Shown one piece after another: positions 25,971 through 33,653 of a stretch of 64,000 nucleotides of DNA. The position numbers and the translations under genes were made by a program. Every line of letters starts with the position of its first letter. Within the stretch, counting starts at the first letter, position 1. Origin of the DNA: Aldehydirespirator sp965205155 (GTDB lineage: Bacteria; Actinomycetota; Acidimicrobiia; Acidimicrobiales; Aldehydirespiratoraceae); NCBI GenBank assembly GCA_965205155.1, contig OZ242033.1:1426001-1490000 (forward strand). Direction: 5' to 3'. The notes under the pieces were generated by a model, which was not told the DNA's origin, did not search any database, and was given only the letters and a program-made list of their open reading frames with translations.

Positions 25971-26403
25971 CAGCGGCGCGCGGGTTCCGAGCCGATCAGC
26001 GACCGCGGATGGCAACACGTTGGTGCTCGACGCATCGGCGATGGTCGACCTGCTAGTAGGCGCCCCGCCGGCGACCGCGATCCGCCTGCGTCTGCTGGGG
26101 GGTCAGCTCCACACTCCAGCACACTTCGATGCTGAGGTGCTGTCAGCACTCGGTCGCCTCAGCCGGGCCGACCACGTCCCTGCCACCGTGGTACCGGCGC
26201 TGCTGCCGAGAGTGGAGAACGCTCGAATTCAACGCCATCCAGTCGGGCCGCTGCTCACCGGGGCCTGGGATCGCCGCGGTGACCTTCGGCTAGTCGACGC
26301 TCTCTACGTCGAGTTGGCCGAGCGCCTGGACGCGCCCATAATCTCCACTGACGACCGCCTCGTGGCGGCGGCGCTGAGAGCCGAGAATCCCGCCGTCGGC
26401 TGA
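25960..26403 (+). CDS. VapC-like PIN-domain toxin
   Basis: About 147 residues from TTG 25960, overlapping the antitoxin end; a canonical start is not visible, so the exact N-terminus is uncertain. The PIN pattern is clear: LVLDASAMVDLLVG (first Asp), HFDAEVLSALGRLSRA (second acidic site), RLVDALYVELAERLDAPIISTDDRLV (third and fourth acids). Predicted single-strand RNase neutralised by the upstream protein. Confidence 0.8.
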   Translation: MASDSGARVPSRSATADGNTLVLDASAMVDLLVGAPPATAIRLRLLGGQLHTPAHFDAEVLSALGRLSRADHVPATVVPALLPRVENARIQRHPVGPLLTGAWDRRGDLRLVDALYVELAERLDAPIISTDDRLVAAALRAENPAVG

Positions 26404-26412
26404 CGGGTTGGC

Positions 26413-27684
26413 CTACTGGAACGACACGAAGACGATGTTGGGGGACAGCTCCAGCACTTGCTCGGGAGTGGCCATCGGGCTGTCCTCGTCGTAGAAGTTC
26501 TTCCACCCCCAGTAGAAGCGGTCAGCATCGGCCTCGCCGGTGAGCGTGTTCCAGGTGTTGTACTTGGCGCCCAGGGAGCCCTGGCCGTCCATGTGGATCA
26601 GCACGGCCAACTCCGGGGGTGTTTCGATCAGTTCGCGGTTGGTGATCATTGAGAACCGGAACTGGTGAACGATCAACAGCTTCTGGGGAAGGGCCTCTTC
26701 CCTGACGATCCCGGCCAGCCAATCCACGACCTGGTTGATCTCTACCGCGTCCACTGTGCCGACCTGCCTCAAGTGGACCTGGTTCGGCTTCAGCCTCCAC
26801 TCCGGATCGAGTGCGAGTCCGACGTGGGGCAGGCGCAGGAACTCCTCGTAGAGCATGGCCTGCGAGAGGAAATCCGATCGTCCCGGCTGAAGGTCCAGCA
26901 CCACGTACACGCCGTTGGCGGCCGCCGTCTCGATCCAGGGCCTGATCGCTTCGAGGTCGGCCTCCCTCGAGTAGTGCCCGTCGGCGCCGGCGGAGGCGGA
27001 GGCGACGGTGGCGATGATCTCAAAGGTGGGCAGGATCGATGATCCGTCCGCCCCATAGCCCTCGGCTATAGATCGAAGGCGCTCCACCGCTTCCTCGGGT
27101 CCCTGCTCACCCAACACGCCGAGCCCCGGTGTCGACGGGTGGCCGTATGCAGCCACCAGGCGACGGCCCGGGCTTTCGTCACTCGGCTCGAACAGGAGCA
27201 CGCCCCCACCAGGCAACTCCTTGGGTTGTGGTTCTTCTTCGGGTCCGGGTTGTGGTTCTTCTTCGGGTCCGGGTTGTGGTTCTTCTTCGGGTCCGGGTCC
27301 TGTTTCAGGTTGGGGTTCCTCTACCGGCGGGACGCTCGAATCCGGGACGTCAGGCTTGATCGGTGGCGGTGCCGAAGTGGACGGGGGAGGTGACGAATCC
27401 GGATCTGGCACCGGTGCGACTGCGGTTTCCTCAGCCGCTGGCTGCGTCGCCGCCAACCCGGCTTCCGGAAGGGGGGCGGCTTCTGGTGCCGTGGCAGCCT
27501 CTGTGTCGGTCGAGACAGTTGCGGGTTCGAGGGCCTCGGAGAGTTCCCCCGTGAAATCCGGTCCGGCCTCGTCCGGACTGGCGTCACTCGCGCACGAGGA
27601 GGCCAGGAATAAGAGCGCTGCGCCCACGCCGATGCCAGCGGCAAGGCGGTGGGGACGGTGCGGCCGCGTCGACATGATCGGCAC
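26413..27684 (-). CDS. Secreted lipoprotein with a Pro/Glu repeat linker and a C-terminal enzyme-like domain
   Basis: About 423 residues. A signal peptide with lipobox (LLFLASSCAS) is followed by roughly 140 residues of Pro/Ala/Glu-rich low complexity including three exact PEEEPQPG units. The remaining 250 residues look like a folded domain (RRLVAAYGHPSTPGLGVLGEQG ... VYVVLDLQPGRSDFLSQ ... VGLALDPEWRL ... KLLIVHQFR ... MDGQGSLGAKYNTWNTL). The strand pattern suggests a TIM-barrel glycosidase-like fold. Function unknown; cell-surface location is well supported. ATG 27675 is an alternative start. Lies between the 28-bp direct repeats. Confidence 0.7.
   Translation of the reverse strand: MPIMSTRPHRPHRLAAGIGVGAALLFLASSCASDASPDEAGPDFTGELSEALEPATVSTDTEAATAPEAAPLPEAGLAATQPAAEETAVAPVPDPDSSPPPSTSAPPPIKPDVPDSSVPPVEEPQPETGPGPEEEPQPGPEEEPQPGPEEEPQPKELPGGGVLLFEPSDESPGRRLVAAYGHPSTPGLGVLGEQGPEEAVERLRSIAEGYGADGSSILPTFEIIATVASASAGADGHYSREADLEAIRPWIETAAANGVYVVLDLQPGRSDFLSQAMLYEEFLRLPHVGLALDPEWRLKPNQVHLRQVGTVDAVEINQVVDWLAGIVREEALPQKLLIVHQFRFSMITNRELIETPPELAVLIHMDGQGSLGAKYNTWNTLTGEADADRFYWGWKNFYDEDSPMATPEQVLELSPNIVFVSFQ
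27226..27297 (-). repeat. Three perfect tandem 24-bp units inside the lipoprotein gene
   Basis: Units at 27226-27249, 27250-27273 and 27274-27297 are identical. They encode PEEEPQPG repeats in the linker, keep the frame, and are likely to vary in number between strains by slippage. Confidence 0.85.
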
Positions 27685-27811
27685 GGGACGCTAACTACTC
27701 CGTGTTCCGTCGTCGCGTCAATCCTCGAATGCGCCCTTGGATGCCATACCGGGGCTGGGCAGTGGTCGGCCAGGCTTGCGGCGACCACGCCGCGAGCTGA
27801 GAATCCGGCCG

Positions 27812-29014
27812 CTAGTTGAGGCGTTCGACGATCATGGCCATGCCCTGGCCGCCGCCCACGCACATCGACTCGAGGCCGATGGTGTTGTCGGCATCCTCAA
27901 GTCCGTTGAGCAGGGTGCACATGATGCGCGATCCGGTCATGCCGAAGGGATGGCCCAGCGCGATCGACCCGCCGTTGGGGTTGAGCTTGTCGTAGTCGAT
28001 GCCCAGATCGTCGGCCGACGGCAGCACCTGGGCCGCGAAGGCCTCGTTGATCTCGACATGGTCGATGTCGTCGATGGTCATGCCGGCCCGGCCCAATGCC
28101 TGGCGGCAGGCGTCGACCGGCCCGAGGCCCATGATCTCGGGGTTCAGCGCCGACACGCCGGTGGCCACGATCCGGGCCAGCGGCTTGGCCCCCACCGCGG
28201 CCGCCTTGGCATCGGACATCACCACCACCGCGGCGGCGCCGTCGTTCAGTGGGCAGCAGTTGCCGGCGGTGACCGTGCCGTCGGGGCGGAACACCGGCTT
28301 GAGCTGGGAGACGCCCTCGAGCGTCGTGCCTTCGCGGATGCCGTCGTCCTGGCGCACCTCGATGCTGCCATCCAGCGGGAACGGGGTTATCTCGCGCTCG
28401 AAGAAGCCCCGGCTGCGGGCCGCTTCGGCCCGGTTCTGGGAAAGCACGCCCCACTCGTCCTGGGCCTGGCGGGACACACCCTTGAGCTGGGCCACGTTCT
28501 CGGCGGTCTGGCCCATGGCGATGTAGATGTCGGGCAGGCCCTGTGGGGGAGCCCACGACTCGGCACCTCCGGTGGTGCGGCCGGCGGTGCGTCCCTCAGC
28601 ATCGGCGAAGTCGTCGTTGTGGGGGCCGCTGTCGGCGGCGCCGTACTCGTAGCGCGACACCGTCTCGACGCCCCCGGCCACGAAGCAGTCGCCCTCACCG
28701 GCCTTGATGGCGTGGGCGGCCATCCGGATGGTCTGAAGCGACGAGGAGCAGTAGCGGTTGACGGTCACGCCGGGAGCGTTCACCCCGGCGAGGATCGAGG
28801 CGACGCGGGCGATGTTGTAGCCGCCCTCGCCGCCCGGCTGACCGATGCCCCAGATCACGTCCTCCACGTCGGCGGGATCGAGGCCCGGGACCTTGGCCAG
28901 CACGTCGCCCATGATGAAGGCCGACATGTCGTCGGGCCGGACTTCGGTGAGTGATCCCTTGACAGCCCGGCCGATGGGGGTGCGGGAGGTGGCGACGATT
29001 ACGGCTTCAGGCAT
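27812..29014 (-). CDS. Acetyl-CoA C-acyltransferase (thiolase)
   Basis: 400 residues. Thiolysis of 3-ketoacyl-CoA or the reverse condensation. Nucleophile cysteine in VNRYCSSSLQTIRMA near residue 89, histidine in GGSIALGHPFGMTG, second cysteine in SMCVGGGQGMAMI close to the C-terminus. ATG 29014 (MPEAVIVATSRTPIG) is the standard start. The last 28 bp are duplicated at 25679. Divergent from the aldehyde dehydrogenase; the gap contains the paired 47-bp repeats. Confidence 0.93.
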   Translation of the reverse strand: MPEAVIVATSRTPIGRAVKGSLTEVRPDDMSAFIMGDVLAKVPGLDPADVEDVIWGIGQPGGEGGYNIARVASILAGVNAPGVTVNRYCSSSLQTIRMAAHAIKAGEGDCFVAGGVETVSRYEYGAADSGPHNDDFADAEGRTAGRTTGGAESWAPPQGLPDIYIAMGQTAENVAQLKGVSRQAQDEWGVLSQNRAEAARSRGFFEREITPFPLDGSIEVRQDDGIREGTTLEGVSQLKPVFRPDGTVTAGNCCPLNDGAAAVVVMSDAKAAAVGAKPLARIVATGVSALNPEIMGLGPVDACRQALGRAGMTIDDIDHVEINEAFAAQVLPSADDLGIDYDKLNPNGGSIALGHPFGMTGSRIMCTLLNGLEDADNTIGLESMCVGGGQGMAMIVERLN

Positions 29015-29110
29015 GGTGTGCTCCTGGGGTTGGTAGCTGTCCGTTGCACCGGAGCCGGTGCAGCAGGCGACCACATTAGGAGGCGCAGAGCCAGCCCGCA
29101 GCCTCCCGCG

Positions 29111-29157
29111 GAATTGGCAGTGTTTTGCACGGTATGCGGGCGTTTTGCTGCCAGTTC
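29111..29157 (+). repeat. 47-bp repeat family, copy B (first of a pair)
   Basis: Arms GAATTGGCAG and CTGCCAGTTC form an imperfect inverted repeat; inside are GTGTTTTGC and GCGTTTTGC as near-direct repeats around ACGGTATGCGG. The pair lies in the divergent gap between thiolase and aldehyde dehydrogenase. Copy C begins exactly 71 bp further on. Confidence 0.9.
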
Positions 29158-29181
29158 GCGTGTGGGCGGGAGTGGGCTCCA

Positions 29182-29229
29182 GAATTGGCAGTGTTTTGCA
29201 CGGTATGCGGGCCGTTTTGCTGCCAGTTC
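29182..29229 (+). repeat. 47-bp repeat family, copy C (second of a pair)
   Basis: Same as copy B with one extra C in the inner part (48 bp). Separated from copy B by a 24-bp spacer of unrelated sequence and ending 50 bp before the GTG of the aldehyde dehydrogenase. Confidence 0.9.
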
Positions 29230-29279
29230 GCGGGCAGAGTCGTTCGGTGGCTGCAGGCGGGCGGCAGTAGGATCGCCCG

Positions 29280-30764
29280 GTGCCTCACCACACCGATGAC
29301 ATCGGCATCGACACCGAGCGAGCCTGGCAGTTGCTGATCGGCGGGGAGTGGATCGACCCGGCTGCGGGGACCTACCCCGTCTTCGACCCCAACGACGGAA
29401 CCGTGGTGGGGCACGCCCCCGAGGCGACCACGGCCCAGGCCAACGACGCGGCCTCGGCAGCCCGCGAGGCGCTTCCCCGGTGGCGTGCCCTCAGCCCCGA
29501 AGAGCGGGGCAACCGCCTGGCTCGCCTGGCCGATGTGATCGACCGCATGGCCCCGTCGTGGCTCGAGCTGGTGCAGGCCGAGACCGGCTCGGTGACCTCC
29601 ATCGCCAAGGGCCTCCAGGTCGGCGGGCCCATGATCGAGCGGTTCCGCTACTACTCGAGGCCCATCAACGTCGACGAGGACGTGGCCCCGATGCCGGCCG
29701 AGGCGGGGGCGCTGGGTCCGGCCGGGCTGATCGGGGCCACGGTGAAGCGCCATCCGGTGGGGGTGGTGGCCTGCATCACCCCCTACAACATGCCGCTGGT
29801 GAACGTGGCCGGAAAGGTGGCCCCCGCGCTGGCCGCGGGCAACACGGTGGTGATCAAGCCCGCCCCGCAGGACCCGCTGGGGGTGCTGTTGCTGGGCGAG
29901 GCGGTGGCCGAGGCCGGTCTCGACGACGGCGTCGTCAACATCGTCACCGGCTCCGGGCCGGAGGCACCGGCTGCCCTGGTGGCCTCCACCGATGTGAACA
30001 TGGTGTCGTTCACCGGCTCGACGCAGGTGGGAGCCCGGATCTACGCCGACGGCGCGGCCACCATGAAGCGGGTGCTCATGGAGCTGGGCGGCAAGGGCGC
30101 GCTGGTGATGACCGAGGACGCCGACGTGAGCGCGGCCTGCATGGGCATCGCCACCACCTGGGGGCTCCACTCGGGCCAGATCTGCACCGCCCCGACCCGG
30201 GTGATCTGCCACCGCAGTGTCCTCGACCAGACGGTGGAGACGCTCAAGACCTTCGCAAGCTTCATGAAGGTAGGCGACGGCCGGGCGCCCGACACGATCG
30301 TCGGCCCGGTCATCACCGAGGCCCACCGTGACCGGGTGGAGGCATTCGTTGCGGGCGGCGTCGACGCCGGCGCGACCGCGGTGTGCGGCGGGGAGCGCCC
30401 CGACCTGCCCGGCTACTTCATCGCCCCCACCCTGTTGGCGGGCGTCACGCCCGACATGGCCGTGGTGCGCGACGAGGCCTTCGGGCCGGTGGTGGTGGTG
30501 CTGGCCCACGACGACGACGATGAGGCCGTGGCGCTGGCCAACGACTCCGACTACGGGCTGTTCTCCTACGTGTACGCGGGCGACGCCAAGCGGGCCTACG
30601 AGATCGGCTGCCGGTTGGAGTCGGGCAACGTGGCCCTCAACACCGTGCAGCCCCACATGTACGCCCCCTTCGGCGGCTTCAAGATGTCGGGCATCGGCCG
30701 CGACCGGGGCAAGTGGGGCATCGAGGCCTACACCGAGATCCAAGCCATCAACTGGCTCTCGTAG
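29280..30764 (+). CDS. Aldehyde dehydrogenase family protein
   Basis: 494 residues from GTG 29280. NAD(P)-dependent oxidation of an aldehyde. Conserved features: ACITPYNMPLVNVAGKVAPALAAGNTVVIKPA (Asn and Lys of the active site), FTGSTQVGARI, MELGGKGALVM with the general-base Glu, and the catalytic Cys in SGQICTAPTRV. The C-terminal GGFKMSGIGRDRGKWGIEAYTE is typical. The substrate is unknown. Preceded by the paired repeats. Confidence 0.93.
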   Translation: MPHHTDDIGIDTERAWQLLIGGEWIDPAAGTYPVFDPNDGTVVGHAPEATTAQANDAASAAREALPRWRALSPEERGNRLARLADVIDRMAPSWLELVQAETGSVTSIAKGLQVGGPMIERFRYYSRPINVDEDVAPMPAEAGALGPAGLIGATVKRHPVGVVACITPYNMPLVNVAGKVAPALAAGNTVVIKPAPQDPLGVLLLGEAVAEAGLDDGVVNIVTGSGPEAPAALVASTDVNMVSFTGSTQVGARIYADGAATMKRVLMELGGKGALVMTEDADVSAACMGIATTWGLHSGQICTAPTRVICHRSVLDQTVETLKTFASFMKVGDGRAPDTIVGPVITEAHRDRVEAFVAGGVDAGATAVCGGERPDLPGYFIAPTLLAGVTPDMAVVRDEAFGPVVVVLAHDDDDEAVALANDSDYGLFSYVYAGDAKRAYEIGCRLESGNVALNTVQPHMYAPFGGFKMSGIGRDRGKWGIEAYTEIQAINWLS

Positions 30765-30826
30765 ATACAGCGAAAAATACTGAAATAGTCCACCGCGGAG
30801 CCCGTCGGCCGTGCCATACTGCGGGC

Positions 30827-31099
30827 ATGCGCCCAGATCCCATCCTCGACAAGCTGGAAGCCGCGTTCGAAAGGTGCCGAGCCGAACTGTTGACAACCGA
30901 CGAAGGGCGCTGGGCCTTGTTCGCCCAGCCCCGCGACAAGCGCTTCCGACCGCGGTTTCTCGGCTGTTTCGATGACGAGTTCGACGCTTGCGACGCGGGG
31001 TATCGCAATACGGTTGGGCGCCGATTCCTGGTCAAGGAGGTCCTTGAGAAGGACCGGGTCATCAGCGTGCCGTGGGCGGTGCTGGCCGATCATTGCTGA
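30827..31099 (+). CDS. Small protein paired with an aspartic protease-like gene (DUF5678-like)
   Basis: 90 residues. The pattern ELLTTDEGRWALFAQP ... CDAGYRNTVGRRFLVKEVLEKDRVISVPW resembles the small DUF5678-type proteins that commonly precede retropepsin-like genes in many bacteria. ATG 30827 follows a short spacer after the aldehyde dehydrogenase. Function unknown; it probably acts with the next gene. Confidence 0.6.
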   Translation: MRPDPILDKLEAAFERCRAELLTTDEGRWALFAQPRDKRFRPRFLGCFDDEFDACDAGYRNTVGRRFLVKEVLEKDRVISVPWAVLADHC

Positions 31100-31562
31100 G
31101 GAATCCGACCATTGCCGCATAGTCGGAAGTGTCGGGCCGAGGGGACCGGTCGTCGACGTTAGGGTCAGCCTGCATCGCAACGAACTGGAGCGATACCGAC
31201 TGGAGGAGCGCATGGCACCGCCGTCGTTTCACCTTCAGGGCGTCATCGACACGGCTGCCCAGCTGACGTGCATTCGCGCAAGGACTGCCGACCGTCTTCT
31301 GCTGGAACCGGTTCGGCACACCACGCTGAACACCGCGTCGGGGGAGAGCCCGAGCGCGATCTACTTCTTGACGCTGCAGTTGGGCGCGGGACAGGAAAGG
31401 CCGCCCGATCCAATCTCGGTTAGCGCCTATTCCATTCCAGAGGTCTTGGGCGCGGAGATGCTGATTGGCCTTGATGTTCTGAGGCTCGGGGAGTTCGTGA
31501 TGTTCGGCCCCGATGGTCGGTATGAGCTGATGCTGCCACGGAGAGCGTCCTCTTCGCGGTAG
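31092..31562 (+). CDS. Retropepsin-like aspartic protease (clan AA), start unresolved
   Basis: The coding signal begins around 31092 (CRIVGSVGPRGPVVDVRVSLHRNELERYRLEERM) and runs to a TAG at 31562. GVIDTAAQLTCI near the middle is the DTGA-type active-site loop (here DTAA) and AEMLIGLDVLRLGEFVM is the usual C-terminal LIGxDxL strand. No ATG, GTG or TTG in this frame precedes the conserved part closely; the first ATG in reach, 31213, would remove it. It overlaps the end of the preceding small gene by eight bases in another frame, so coupling or a rare start (ATT at 31092) is possible. Confidence 0.55.
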   Translation: MAEESDHCRIVGSVGPRGPVVDVRVSLHRNELERYRLEERMAPPSFHLQGVIDTAAQLTCIRARTADRLLLEPVRHTTLNTASGESPSAIYFLTLQLGAGQERPPDPISVSAYSIPEVLGAEMLIGLDVLRLGEFVMFGPDGRYELMLPRRASSSR

Positions 31563-31599
31563 CGCTCAGCCGCCGTGCCGCCGTGCGTCTACGCGCCAG

Positions 31600-33063
31600 T
31601 CAAGGCAAGCGCGGGAGGGTCTTGTGGGGGTTCATGATGCCTTGGGGGTCGAGGGCGTTCTTGATGGCTTGCATCAGGTCCCACTCGACGGCGGGTTTCT
31701 GGGGCCCTATACGGTCCTTCAGGAGTTGGCCGATGCCATGCTCCGCGCTGAGGGTCCCTCCGAAGCGGAACGTGGCCTCGTCGATCCGCTCCTGAAGCTT
31801 GTCGCGCACGGCCAGGAAGGGCTGCACCTGGTCGTCGCTGGTCGGCAGGACGTAAAGGTGGATGTTCCCGTCGCCGACGTGGCCGAAGCCGTAGGTAAGC
31901 GCACTGGGTGCCAGCTCGGCGGCGATGCGGCGGACCTCATCGTGGTAGGGGCCGAGGCTGTCGATGGGCACGGCGATGTCGAGCTTGACGCCGTGCTCGT
32001 GCTGCGGCCACAGGAACATGGGGGACAGCTCGTCGCGGATGGTCCACAGCCGTGACTCCTGGTCGTCGGTGACCGCCACGACCGCGTCTGTGATCCACTC
32101 TTGTTCTGACGCTTCGGCCAGGAAGGCGCCGAGCTGCTCGGAGACGGGATCGGTTGAGGCCAGCCGCACCAGCACGTAGAACTCTCTGCGGGTGTCCAGC
32201 GGTCGGGCCAGCGCCAGCTTCTCGCAGACTCGCTCCAACCCCACGTCGGGGATGAGTTCCAAGGCGGTCACGTCACTGCCGCACCGGGATGTCGCCAATG
32301 CCAACAGGGGCATGAGACGGTCGAGGCCACTGATCGCAGCCAAGGCGCTCTGGGTGTGCGGCGTAGCCGGGTGTAGACGAAGCACGGCCCGCGTCACCAC
32401 CCCGAGCGTGCCCTCGGCACCGATGAAGAGCTGTTTCAGGTCGTAGCCCGATGAGTCCTTTCGCAGCGCCCGCAGCCCGTCCCAGACCCGTCCGTCGGCC
32501 AGCACCGCCTCAAGGCCGAGCACGTGTTCGCGCATGGTGCCGTAGCGCAGCACGTTGTTGCCGCCCGCGTCGGTGGCGACAGCCCCGCCGACCGTGGCCG
32601 TTCCCCGCGCCCCCCAGTCGGGTGCGAACAGGCGGTTGGCCGCAGCCGCGGCCTGCTGCACTGCCTCGATAGTGGCGCCGGCCTCGGCGGTGATCGTCCA
32701 TCGGTCTGGGTCCACCGACACGATGCGGCTCATGCGGCTCATCGACAGCACGATCGACGGCCGTTGCGGGATGTCGGCCCCCTCGCCAGTAGTGGGGAGA
32801 GCCGGTGGACCGGAGTCGCCGGGTGCCGCGGGAACAGCCCCGCCGGACATGCCCGTGTTGCCGCCCTGGGGCACGATGGCTATCCCTTGCGCGGCGCATG
32901 CCCGCACCACCAGAGAGGTCTCCTCGACCGAGGCAGGCCGCACGACAGCCAGGGCCTCCCCGGTGAACATGCCTCGCTGGCCGGTCAGGTACGGGGAGGC
33001 ATCGACGCCGGTGAGAATCCCGGCCGGGCCGAGATCGGAGCGGAGATCGGCCACGAACGTCAT
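31600..33063 (-). CDS. FAD-linked oxidase (GlcD/D-lactate dehydrogenase family)
   Basis: 487 residues from ATG 33063. FAD_binding_4 domain with IAIVPQGGNTGMSGGAVPA and GGAVATDAGGNNVLRYGTMREHVLGLEAVLADG, then the C-terminal FAD-oxidase domain with VKLDIAVPI, YGFGHVGDGNIHLYVLP and EHGIGQLLKDRI. Oxidises a 2-hydroxy acid, possibly D-lactate, glycolate or 2-hydroxyglutarate; these cannot be separated by sequence here. Divergent from the peroxiredoxin with 63 bp between starts. Confidence 0.88.
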   Translation of the reverse strand: MTFVADLRSDLGPAGILTGVDASPYLTGQRGMFTGEALAVVRPASVEETSLVVRACAAQGIAIVPQGGNTGMSGGAVPAAPGDSGPPALPTTGEGADIPQRPSIVLSMSRMSRIVSVDPDRWTITAEAGATIEAVQQAAAAANRLFAPDWGARGTATVGGAVATDAGGNNVLRYGTMREHVLGLEAVLADGRVWDGLRALRKDSSGYDLKQLFIGAEGTLGVVTRAVLRLHPATPHTQSALAAISGLDRLMPLLALATSRCGSDVTALELIPDVGLERVCEKLALARPLDTRREFYVLVRLASTDPVSEQLGAFLAEASEQEWITDAVVAVTDDQESRLWTIRDELSPMFLWPQHEHGVKLDIAVPIDSLGPYHDEVRRIAAELAPSALTYGFGHVGDGNIHLYVLPTSDDQVQPFLAVRDKLQERIDEATFRFGGTLSAEHGIGQLLKDRIGPQKPAVEWDLMQAIKNALDPQGIMNPHKTLPRLP

Positions 33064-33126
33064 CGGCAAGCCAGGCTAAGCGGTCGCCACGGCAGGCAGC
33101 CGTCGCGTTCCGGTAGCTTGCCGGCC

Positions 33127-33597
33127 ATGCTTGATGTGGATTCGCCGGCGCCCGACTTCGAGGCGCCCGACCAGAACGGCAACATCGTGCGCCTGGCCGA
33201 CCTCCGGGGCAGCTGGGTGGTGCTGTGGTGGTACCCCAAGGCCTCGACCGCCGGTTGAACGAAGGAGGGCAGGGGGTTCCGTGACCGAGCCCCAGAGTTC
33301 GAGACAGCCGGCGCAGTTGTGGTCGGAGCATCGTTCGACACAGTCGAAGAGCAACTGGCCTTCGCCGGGACCGAGAGTTTCCCCTTCGCGCTGATCAGCG
33401 ACCCCGACAAGTCGATCGGCCGCCGCTATCACGCCGAACGCGAGCCGGGGGAGGACTACTACGAGTACGGCCTGCCCCGCCGCATCACCTACCTGATCGA
33501 TGCCGAGGGCGGCATCGCGGCGGCCTACGACCTCGCGGGCCAGGACCTCGCCAGCCACGCGGCCCAGGTACTGGCCGACATCGCAGCCCGCTCCTGA
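33127..33597 (+). CDS. Peroxiredoxin (BCP/PrxQ type) with in-frame UGA at the catalytic position, probable selenoprotein
   Basis: One continuous frame from ATG 33127 to TGA 33595-33597 gives 156 residues when the TGA at 33256-33258 is read through. Before it: DFEAPDQNGNIVRLADLRG and VLWWYPKASTAG. After it: TKEGRGFRDRAPEF, GASFDTVEEQLAFAG and ALISDPDKSIGRRYHAER. In BCP-type peroxiredoxins this site reads YPK.xTPGCTKE, so UGA stands exactly at the peroxidatic cysteine (residue 44). The frame stays clean on both sides and a SECIS-like hairpin follows. No resolving cysteine is seen in the usual +5 position (Gly-Arg there). Selenoprotein peroxiredoxins are known in bacteria; selA/selB/selC are not in this window. 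Confidence 0.85.
33273..33293 (+). promoter_or_regulatory. Putative bacterial SECIS element
   Basis: GGGGTTC (33273-33279) pairs with GAGCCCC (33287-33293) over 7 bp, including one G-U in RNA, leaving the 7-nt loop CGTGACC. The loop starts 21 nt after the UGA and carries a G in its second position, within the ranges described for bacterial SECIS elements. It lies inside the coding sequence. Confidence 0.6.
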
Positions 33598-33651
33598 CGG
33601 GGGTCACCCCGTCGATTCGACTGCTGGAACCCGGCACGCCGGGTCGTGCCG
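33596..33651. terminator. Bidirectional terminator between convergent genes
   Basis: Two hairpins follow the peroxiredoxin stop: GACGGGG-GTCA-CCCCGTC (33596-33613) and CGGCACG-CCGGGT-CGTGCCG (33632-33651). They separate it from the convergent serine hydrolase gene ending at 33654. Confidence 0.55.
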
Positions 33652-33653
33652 GT

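Noticed and set aside
29111..29229. The paired 47-bp repeats as a short CRISPR array
   Set aside because: Only two units per site, units are imperfect inverted repeats longer than usual, no cas genes, and the same arrangement occurs next to ordinary metabolic genes.
33127..33597. Peroxiredoxin interruption as a frameshift or simple nonsense mutation
   Set aside because: The frame is the same on both sides and the stop is UGA exactly at the catalytic position, with a hairpin following, which is better explained by selenocysteine.
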